The notes beneath the pieces are model-generated. The model saw nothing but the letters and a program-made list of their open reading frames with translations, was not told the origin of the DNA and made no database searches. DNA of 52,500 nt, taken from Prorocentrum cordatum (Eukaryota > Sar > Dinophyceae > Prorocentrales > Prorocentraceae). The position numbers were made by a program, and so were the translations under genes. Shown piece by piece: positions 40,929 to 49,572 of this stretch; position 1 is the first letter of the stretch; each line of letters starts with the position of its first letter. Where the stretch lies: assembly GCA_963575745.1 (NCBI GenBank), contig CAUYUJ010006546.1, positions 299,093 through 351,592 of the forward strand, in the 5' to 3' direction.

Positions 40929-41080
40929 GGGGCCCTGGGACACAAATAAATACGCAGAAAAAACAAGATTCCCCATATCTCCCAAATTTTCTGGGTTTTT
41001 GTCTTCCCCCCGCTTCCCATATTTTCCCATAGTTTCTGGGGAATCGACGATGAATTGTGTCCGTGTGTTTTTTCCCTCCT
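40929..41080 (-). mobile_element. Short interspersed element, copy 3 of 3
   Basis: Reverse complement of copies 1 and 2: it starts GGGCCCTGGGACACAAATAA and ends GTGTGTTTTTTCCCTCCT, with CCCATATTTTCCCATAG inside. It lies next to the dUTPase-bearing remnant, a location independent of the coiled-coil introns. Confidence 0.78.
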
Positions 41081-41249
41081 GAGCTAAGCACAGCGGGGTT
41101 GACAGCTTGTCTTCGGAGGGCTGCAGCTCCGCTAAGCCCAGCGGGCCACACTCATGGCAAAGCGCAGTCCCCGGAGGTTGGCCCAGGCGCCAGCATCGAC
41201 TGTGCACACGGCAATACTTTGGACGCCCGAAATGGGTACGGAAAAAATG

Positions 41250-41398
41250 GGTACAATGCCCAACAACAAGTGTTGTCCCAAACCAACAGCGGCCGCTGTT
41301 GGGCAGGCGGCCTTCTATTTCAAATGGAGACAGGCCGCGGCGGCGATTACAGCGAGTCCTGTTCAAAATGAGCAGGAACTGCTGTTGGGCATTGTACC
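41250..41398. mobile_element. MITE-like element, 149 bp, 16 bp perfect inverted ends
   Basis: The left end GGTACAATGCCCAACA (41250-41265) is exactly complementary to the right end TGTTGGGCATTGTACC (41383-41398). ATG flanks it on both sides (41247-41249 and 41399-41401), a possible 3 bp target duplication. The interior includes the perfect 20 bp palindrome CCAACAGCGGCCGCTGTTGG. A degenerate relative is at 7467-7604. Confidence 0.88.
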
Positions 41399-41401
41399 AT
41401 G

Positions 41402-42290
41402 CAGTGGATCGCGTGCGACACGAGTAGGGGCGAGTCTCGCCGTATCTTCGATACCCCTCCTGATTGTCGCGCGCGGGTCAAGGCGCCGGCGCCGGGTTCG
41501 TGGCCATCAGCCTGCGCTGCCCTCAATGGAGACGCCCAGCGGTGCAGCGGATGACTGACACTCGCGTGCGTCGCTCCAGCGGGCGTCAGGCCTGTCGCAG
41601 GCCACTGTCCCCAGAGGCCAAATGCAGCTACGTTACCTTCGCGGTGCTCGGCGGGGCGCCCTTCCACGGCCGGGTGCGTGAATCTGGCTTTGACCTGCCG
41701 CGAGGCGCCGCGTCTTGCGCCTCGCTGCAGTCGTGCTTCAACGCGCACAGGCGTGTCGCGGAGGGTGCACCTCCGACGAGGCGCGACGGCAGTGTGCTCC
41801 CGGGACTCGAGCGCATCTTCCTGTCGCGTTGCGATGCTCGAGCGCGACAAGCACCGCGCTGAGGACCGAGCGACGGCACCGACCAGCAGAACGACATCAC
41901 CAGGTATAGGGGCGCAGGGCGCCCGGAAAAACGCGGAGATTCGAGTGCATCTTCTAGTTTCATGGCGCATCGCAAGCGCGCCGCCAAGCGGCGCGCCCGG
42001 GGCCACGGGCGCGAACAACCATGTGTGGCGCCTGGTAATTTTATTTCCAGCGCCTGCCCAACGGCAGAGCGCATGCGCCAGAAGGCGAAGATAGAGGAAG
42101 GCCACGTGCCCGGGGAGCGCAGGCTGGTCGTCGAGGACCACTGCGACGACCGCGGCTCCGATCGCACCAGCCTGGCTACGGCGGCGCCGACGAGTGCGAC
42201 GCGGGCGACCTTCGCGACAACGTCTGCGAAGGTCTGCCGCCGTGGTGGTGCCGAGGCTCGTCGGCTCCCGAGTCCGAAACTGACCGCCAA
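41402..42290. other. Unassigned GC-rich DNA
   Basis: Long open frames exist on both strands (minus 41628-42398; plus 41678-42094) but are Arg/Ala/Ser-rich without recognisable domains and overlap each other. This could be further decayed retroelement sequence. Confidence 0.35.
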
Positions 42291-43329
42291 ATGGCTGGTT
42301 CTCAGACGCCGCGACCCGCGGAGTTTTCCTGCCCTGCCGAGCCTGGGGCTACAACCGCATTCGAGCCGCGGGATACAACCCAATTCGATGCCACCCACCA
42401 GCTCCTCACCTACCTCGCTTCACTCAACTACGGCGTCGACGTCGTGGAGGTTTGCGGTAGGGGGGCGCGGGCCAGCAGACTGTCTGTCCGCAGCCGCCCC
42501 AGAGCTGGCGAGAGTTTCGGCATGGTCACCGTCTGTGACTACAACGACGAGAGACAGCAGCGAGCTGTGGGGGGATACATGCGACATAATCGGCCTCTAG
42601 TGGCCACTAGGGCTCCAACCTGCAGGCCCTTAGGTCGTTTAGGAGACGTTCAACTGCCAGCCAAATTGCAACGCCTGGCTGCCCGCCTACGTGGACGCGG
42701 CCCCGCGCGGCCGATTCTGCGGCTACATTGCGCAGCTGCAGCTCGAGATGGGCGGCTACTTTGTCGGCGAGACGCCCGGCCCGTCGTGGTTGTATGACGA
42801 GCCGCCATGGCCGGGGTGCTGGGGCGGTTGGCGTGGACTCGACCGTCTTGGACCGGTGCGTGCTTGGGCTTCGAGATCGTCGCGGAGGCATCTTCGAGAA
42901 AACCGCCAGGTTGGTCGCCGACGCCCTGTGCATCATCGGACAGTTCAGCAACCTCAAGTGCCCCGGCAAGTGCGACCGCGCCCGCGTCGAGGGCCGCAGA
43001 AGCTTCGACGCCCAGATCTGGCCATGCAAGATGACCGAGCAACTCGTGCCAGGCATTGTGGACCTACGTCGCCGTTGGAGCGTCCGAGGCGTTCGCATCT
43101 CGCGACTCATGTTCGCGCGCGCCGCGTCCAAGCGGCAGACGTCCCAGCTGTGGTCCCAGGGGCCGCTGAGGGCGAAGTCAGGGGTAAAATGGCAGCCGAG
43201 CGCGCGCGCTGCGCGTGCGAGGCGTGCAAGCGCAACGCGCGGGCCGACTCGCCCATGCACTCCAGGGATCCGGCCCCGTGCCGCGACCCCCGTCGCGCTC
43301 TCGTCCATTGGGAGTGCCGCGGCTACTGA
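42291..43329 (+). pseudogene. VVEVCG/APTC-type retroelement protein, frameshifted
   Basis: Frame 3 (42291-~42640) reads QLLTYLASLNYGVDVVEVCG, SFGMVTVCDYNDERQQRAVG and RPLVATRAPTCRPLGRL. Coding continues in frame 1 (NCNAWLPAYVDAAPRGRFCG, GGYFVGETPGPSWLYDE), frame 2 (DRRGGIFEKTARLVADALCI, FDAQIWPCKMTEQLVPGIVD), and frame 1 again (ERARCACEACKRNARA, ending HWECRGY). I recognise this architecture from dinoflagellate retroelement proteins by memory. The VVEVCGG and APTC positions resemble motifs I and IV of C5-methyltransferase folds (weak inference). Several frameshifts make this copy non-functional. Confidence 0.65.
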
Positions 43330-44769
43330 GGAAAGGGAACGCGATCGACCCGTGCGCGCCCGTGAGTTCAGCAAGTGCAGGTTCGCGGACCCTCGCGCGC
43401 GGCCGCGCCCGCGCGCCGGCCCGCGCCCGCCGGCGCCCGCGCGGCCTGGGGGGCCGCGCCCTTCCTGTGACCAGTGGAGTCCCTCCTCCTCTTTCCTCCT
43501 CCATCTTCCTCCTCATCTTCCACTTCCGTCTTCCCCCGCCCTCTTCCCCCCTCTTTCTCCTCTTCTTCTCAAGTGCGTGCGGTCCGAGTTGTCCGTGGCT
43601 TGAGGTTCGGTTGCTCGCCGAGTCGCGCTGCGCCTCCTCCCGGCGCTTGGAGGGGCGTCAGCGCAGCTGAAGTGGCCTCAGTATTGCTTGGCGACGAAAA
43701 GGGGCATGTCCTTTCCATTCGAGACGCGCAGTTCGTCGTGCATGTGGCTCTTGGTCCAGGCATCGCGCGCGCGAGCCCGCGCGCGCCAGCGAATCGCATT
43801 GTGTCCTGTGTCGGCGCGGCTATGGTCGAGCAGAATGCTGGGTCAGCTCCATGTAATTTGGGCGCCCATATTCAGGTTCTAGATGTTTCGACCTCGTCGC
43901 TGTTGAGGCAATTCAGGAGGCGCCGTCGCTCGTCGTTCAAGCTCGCCGCAGGGTCAGTCGGATTGCCGGGGGAACTTGGGTCGCCTCGCCGAACGTTGCG
44001 CGAATTCCAAGCCCAGCCATCGGGGTCGTTGTTGGTTTTGCGAGGCAATGATCTTCGAATCGATCGCAGGGCAAATTCCAGCAGCAGCCGCGGTGGCGAT
44101 CTGCAAACATAACGACTCTATCAAGGCTTGCCTAACGCCTGCGGTGCTTGCGCCGCGTGGCCATGCCCCAGGATGCCAGAGAAATCAAATGTACTTTTCG
44201 GAGAGCGGCCAGTTTCAGAGACTTCGCGGTCGCCGTGGGGTGGTGGCGCGCGAGCAGGTCGGGGGCCCATTCGTGAGGTTGTTCTCGTCAACAACGGCGC
44301 CATTCATTTCGTCGAGCTATGTGCAGTGGCTTCGTCGCTTTCTACGGAGGTCATCTTCGTTGGCGAATTTGACGCGTCCAGCCCTTGGCTGCGCGCTGGG
44401 AGTTATTTACCACGATCTGCGACAAGTGTTCCGGGCGCCCTCAACAAGGACGAACCCCGTGACTATTCCAGTAGATGCTCTGAGCAATTACGCAGCTGCC
44501 TGGGCGGAATGTCGCGGCATTCTCGGGGCTATCGTTCGCGGCAGATTCCAGGGGGGATTTGACAAGCCATGGGGGTGCTAGGTTCTGGACATCATCTTCC
44601 CGTGCCCGGCTGCGGCCGCGCGCGGACCTGCGCGCGTGCGTCGTGTGGCACCATGCCATGTCAGTCGAGCGGCGTGGCGATTTTGTTCCCGGCGTCGGTG
44701 GCGTGTCTTCGGCCAGATCATTGGCATGGGGGCGTCGCGTTCATTCGGCAGTTGCTGGTTGGTTGTGCT

Positions 44770-44770
<1 letters not shown>
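43330..44770. other. Unassigned GC-rich DNA with pyrimidine tract
   Basis: A CTTCCTCC-rich tract spans about 43470-43575. Plus frames at 43976-44581 (frame 2) and 44128-44562 (frame 1) are open but overlap and show no domain. They may be fragments of another element. Confidence 0.35.
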
Positions 44771-44771
<1 letters not shown>

Positions 44772-44854
<83 letters not shown>

Positions 44855-44861
44855 CTCCCCC

Positions 44862-44911
<50 letters not shown>

Positions 44912-44924
44912 TTTTTTTTTTTTT
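44772..44924. repeat. Poly(T)83 with (CT)n and T tract
   Basis: T runs from 44772 to 44854, then C-rich sequence, (TC)n about 44866-44909, then T again to 44924. It is compatible with the poly(A) end of a minus-strand retro-insertion or with microsatellite expansion. Confidence 0.93.
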
Positions 44925-46679
44925 GCGGTGTTGGGCATTCGCAGGATGGGCCTGGTCAGCGCGCGGGAGCTCCCCAGGATGGCGGGTGCAGTTTGTCTGT
45001 CAGTGCTTGGGTACTGCCAGTTAGTAGGTTCAGCATTTCTCTCATAGTGCCAGGGCGCCAGCATCTCCTAGGGAAGCTCATTGCGCCAGTTTGTTGGCTA
45101 GCTGCTGTTTCAGTCAAGGCTTCTCGCTTTCTTCGAATACCTTACCGGTGGCTGTCTGCATCATCGTGTTGATGGTTTCGCAACTTAGTTCCCCGGGAAT
45201 TTTCCAGTCAAATCGTTCGTGTTGCAATTTCGCAGCTGCGTTTCGGTATTCTCCCGTCGGGCTGGGTGTGGTGAGTCGCGGTGGAGCAGCGGGGCTGTCG
45301 CTCGGACTAAGTTGCCCCGTTCTGGAGTTGTTCGTCATGTCTGGGACCTCAGGGCTGCCCCGTGGGAAATGCTGTTCCGGGTGTTGCAGTGGGCCGCATC
45401 AAGTTTTCTTCGGGTTAGTGCAATCGCTTGGTCTGATGAGTCATGCAGTTCTCGCTCGGAGCATTCTTGTGGATGTTGTGTCGGGCCCCTTGCGGTCTCC
45501 TGGGCTTCCGTCTTCAGTTTCGCGTTCGTCGCGGGTTAGTCAAAAGGCGCGCGCTTTGCGACCGCGACGTGGGATAGCTTGTCCTTTGTCCCTCCTTCTC
45601 TTCCTCCTCCTCCTCCCCCATCCTTCTCCTCCTCCTAGTCTCTCCTCCCCCTGCCTTCCTCCTCGTCCTTCCCCCTCCTCCCTTCTCTCCATCCCCCTCC
45701 TCCCCCCTCCTCCTCCTCCGCTCTCCCCCCTTCCTCGTTCTGCCCCCTTGCCCCGAGGCCATTCATCGGCCCCAGTGTTTGGGTCGCGAAATTTTGCGAG
45801 CGCCTCGGCCGCGCGCCGCGTCTAAGCGCGTCGCCAACGCCATTTTTTCCGAGGCTGGCCGGGGGGGCTGGCCGACGACGCGACCGCGCCGCGAAAGCCA
45901 GCCCGGAATCGGCGAGGGCGGTCTAGGTGATCATGTGATAGAGCGCCGCTTCGACTTGCGCGATATATCGGCGCATCGCAGCAGCGGGTGGCGGGCCCCA
46001 TGGGGGCCCGCCGAGCGCCGGCCCCGCCAATGTTCGGGGGGTGCGGATTTTGCGCAATTCACGAGGTCACCCAGTAGCCAGCTCGAGATGAATCGCCAGG
46101 GGAAGCTGACATCGATGGAGCTCCATGTCAGCCAGCGGGGCGCCGGCGCTCCCGGCCGAGACATGCGGCCAAATCAGCGCCGTGGACGCGGGGTCAGCAG
46201 CGGTGGTCGTTGGATTAGAAGCGGGCGACTCAGGCGAACAGCGCGGCGCCGCAGTCTCTGGAGGCTAGACTGCGGCTTCCGCCGCCGCGCGATCTCGAAG
46301 GCCCGCGGGCGCGCAGTGCTCTGCTGAAAAGGCTCATTCGACGCCTCGGGCAGGCAGGTCGCATCGGCCTGCGAGGTGGGTCAGAAGACCGCGGCCAGCA
46401 GGGGGCTCGAGATGGGCTGCTCAGTAGCGCCCTACCAGGTCATGCTCGCGAGAGAGGCGCAAGCGAGAACGAGCCAGCAGAAGTCGCGCGTGAAGAGAAT
46501 CACCGGGAGGTGCGCGGGCGCCTAGAAGGAAGACCGAGAGCTGGCGGAACAACGGCGTCTTGCATCTGCCAGAACGAAGACCCGCAAACACAGCTGCCCA
46601 GAACGCCGAAGAGCGCCTGGAACACTTCGAGTCGTTGGAAAAACGGGAAGCGGCAGAGCAGGCAGAAACATAATCGACC
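44925..46679. other. Unassigned DNA with pyrimidine-rich stretch
   Basis: A TCCTCC-rich tract lies at 45590-45760. A fragment just before the gag-like frame, RLEHFESLEKREAAEQAE at about 46610-46670, is helical and ends in TAA, possibly the 3' end of a neighbouring ORF. Nothing else is recognised. Confidence 0.35.
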
Positions 46680-47603
46680 ATGGCGGTCAATGAGACGCCA
46701 GCTGCGTCGGCAGCGGCCGCGGCGGCAGCCGCAGCTGGCGCCCCGCCGCAGCTGAGCCACCTGGCTCAGCTGGCCGCGCGGCGGGCCGCGAATTCCGACC
46801 TCGCGGAGCAGATGGCGAAGATGGCGGAGCAGCTCAACATCATCCAGAAGGCGCTCGCCATGCAGATGCAGGCCCAGGCGCGGGCGACAGCGGCGTCCGG
46901 CTGCCGGCCCGCGCCAGCTCCAGCGGCGGCGCCGGCGCCGGCGGCGGCTGCGCCTGTGCAGCCCGCGTCGTGGCCATGCCCTCCTGGCGCGGCCGAGCCT
47001 GGCGCCCCGCCGCCTGCGCGGGCAGCCAGGGCAGTGGCGGCGGAGCAGACGCCAGGGGCAGGAGGGCAGGGCGAGGCGGGGCCCCCCTCGGCTCTGCGCC
47101 GGCCGCCCACGCCGCAGCGCCGAACATCTCAGGCGGCGGGGGGCCGATCGGGGGGCGCAACAGGGGCGCCGCGTCGCCCGCCAGGAGGCTTATTCGAGGT
47201 CGCCTTTGACAAGTTAGTCGAGACGCAGCAGTGAGCGCGGGCGGCCATCAATCGCGGAGAGTCTGATGACGACCGCGCGCCGCCAGATGATGGAGATGCC
47301 AGCGTGGAGAAACGGGGGATGAATTACCCTGCGTGCTCGGCAGCAGATGTAGCGGCGACCGAGCGGCAGCTGCCTGCTGACGATCACTTGCAGCGCGATG
47401 GCGCATGCAAAGATGAATCCGACGAAGATTTCTACGTATTGGTCAGCTTGCTCAGGAAATGCGCGCGCCCGTGCAGGCAGCGGGCGGTCTCGAGGATTGC
47501 CCCGCTCCTCCCCCGTCCACTCCGACTGAGGAAGATCGGTCTCGCTGTTGTCTTCGTCTCAGTCCCCTCCCGCCGCTTGTTCCCACTAGGGAGCTACTGC
47601 TGA
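46680..47603 (+). CDS. Ala/Pro-rich gag-like frame with in-frame TGA
   Basis: The frame starts MAVNETPAASAAAAAAAAAG, then APPQLSHLAQLAARRAA and EQMAKMAEQLNIIQKALAMQ (a helical segment), then a long Ala/Pro/Gly-rich region, and ends FEVAFDKLVETQQ at TGA 47232-47234. The same frame continues after the TGA with GESDDDRAPPDDGDASVEKR and KDESDEDFYVLVSLLRKC to 47603. The composition resembles structural (gag) proteins of retroelements, with helix plus disordered linker, but no zinc knuckle is visible. GC-rich sequence favours chance open frames, so coding status is only moderately supported. Confidence 0.45.
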
Positions 47604-48394
47604 AGCCATGTGTGCCGACGCATTTACACATGCGCAAGTTTGGCACGCACCTGAGATGCATGCTCTTGGCGTGCTATCCCAGCATCCATGGCCAGGGCCA
47701 TGCCCGAATACATAGATATATACATAGATGGAACCGCTGGCGGTTAGGACAGGTCGGATCAGCAATGCCCCCCTGTTTGGGCCTGTGTGATCATGGCGAC
47801 GGCTGGAGACATGAGTTGCTACGCGGTATCGCGCGCGCGCCTTGCCAGCGGCAGCGACCGTGCTTGCTCTTTCTCACCTCTCCGCACTTGCCGAATCTGA
47901 AGCCTCAATTTGGGCCTCGGCGTGGCGCGCGCAGTGTCCCAGCGTGCGCAGTGCACGTGTGGCTGTGCGCGCTGTCGATGTGGAAATGGATTCCCGGGGC
48001 CTCTGCGGGTGCTCTCGAGGGGCGCCCTCTGGAGCTCGAGGGCCAACTTGACAGTCTCGTGCAAGTATATGCGCGCGCGCGACGCACAGGTGCGAATCGC
48101 TGCGCGCCCTGGCGCGCCCAGACGCGGCCTGGAACGAGCTGGCCGATGCGCGAGCGAGATTGGTTGCAATGGACATTTGCGCTGCCTCTCCTGGCCCCAG
48201 GTGGCGAGCGGAGCTCGACCTGCCGTGGCGCGCTCGTGCGTTGCCCCGGGTCTGGCTGGAGTTCGCCAGCCAAAAAGAGAGGGTGCAGCGCCTCCCGGCA
48301 AGCGGAGTGACGATGGCATCTGCGTTCGCGTCCTGCATCGCTGTTACGCACTCCGCCAACCCCGCGGTTGATGACAAGCAGGCCCAAGAGGCCC
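47604..48394. other. Unassigned GC-rich DNA
   Basis: Open frames on both strands overlap. A plus frame with LELEGQLDSLVQVYARARRT near 48030-48090 has mild helical character but no borders. No feature is supported. Confidence 0.3.
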
Positions 48395-48620
48395 CCGCCG
48401 TATAGCCTTATAGCCCTATAGCTCTAATAGCTCTACAGCTCTAAATCTCAGTAGTCCTATAGCCCTATCGCCCTTTAGCTCTATAGCCTTATAGCCTCAT
48501 GGCCCCATGGCCCTTTAGCACTGTAGCCTCATAGCCCCATATCCCTATAGCCTTATAGCCCTATGGCCCCATAACCCCATAGCCTTATAGCCCTACAGCC
48601 CTAGAGTACCATGGCCATAT
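48395..48620. repeat. TATAGCCC minisatellite
   Basis: About 25 degenerate units of TATAGCCC, TATAGCTC or ATAGCCTT in the plus strand, 8-9 bp period, with substitutions. It is far more AT-rich than its surroundings. Confidence 0.92.
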
Positions 48621-49424
48621 TGCATTAAACATGTTATGACCCTGGTTGTTCGTCTCCGGTATCATTGTCTATCGTCAATGTGCAAGGCCATCGCGCAGCC
48701 ATGTTCAAAGGGCGCATGCGGCGCGTCGCAGTTCGGAGGCAGGCCCCTCCCAGTTCGCAGAGTTGAAGACTTTGATGAAGTAGCCATCTGGCAGTTTTTC
48801 GTTCCACAGTCCGACTGCGCGGATTTCCGGGAGCTCCCGACTGCGCCCTCGAGAAAGGGGCAAAACGCAAGTCCGCCTCTGAGAGATGGAGGCAGGGTCT
48901 AGCCGCTCCGTCTTCCGCTCTATCTTCCCCCGGCTCTGCCTCGCCCCCCCCCCTGTTCAGGTTCTAGGAGAACAGCTGGATGTAATCTGCAGGGGTCGCG
49001 CCGGGGCCCGAGAGAGGAGACGCAGGCGCGTTGCCCCCTGGCATTTCGGGGCCATCCCGTGGCGCATAGCATAATTTTGTTTGAGGTCTGCCGTGCGCGC
49101 CTGGGGCGTATTGGCTTCGAGGGGCCCGAATAGCTGCCCGAGAAGCAGAGAGCGCGACCCGGCGTCGTCAGCCAGCTTTTGCCGCCCCTCCATCGCCCCC
49201 TCAGGGTTGGTTTTGTAGCGAGTGCGGATCAGCCGCAGATAGGGCGACGAGGTGGCCCGAAGCAATTTGCAGTCTCTGATTGTCCCAGCGCGGCGCGGAT
49301 TATTTCGACAGGATTCTTCGGGGGCTATAGCCCGAGTTTCCGCGCCGAGCCGGGCAGTCGGCTCGCCGTTCAGCCAGGCCAAATTTAAGCGTGGCCGAGC
49401 TTGCAGCCGCAGCGGGATTCATTT
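48621..49424. other. Unassigned DNA
   Basis: No repeats or domains are recognised on either strand. Several short open frames exist. Confidence 0.3.
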
Positions 49425-49572
49425 TACTCCACTCCATCCCGGTCTACTGCGTTCCACTCCACTCCATTCCATTCCTCTCCTCTCCTTTCCGCTCCATTCC
49501 ACTCCGCTCCACTCCGCTCCATTCCGCTCCACTCCACTCCGCTCCGCTCCGCTCCACTCCATTATGCTCCTC
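49425..49572. repeat. CTCCACTCCATTC minisatellite
   Basis: Five-base steps (CTCCA, CTCCG, TTCCA) over ~150 bp, producing a frame of Ser-Pro-Leu-His type. This is a repeat and not a gene. Confidence 0.93.
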
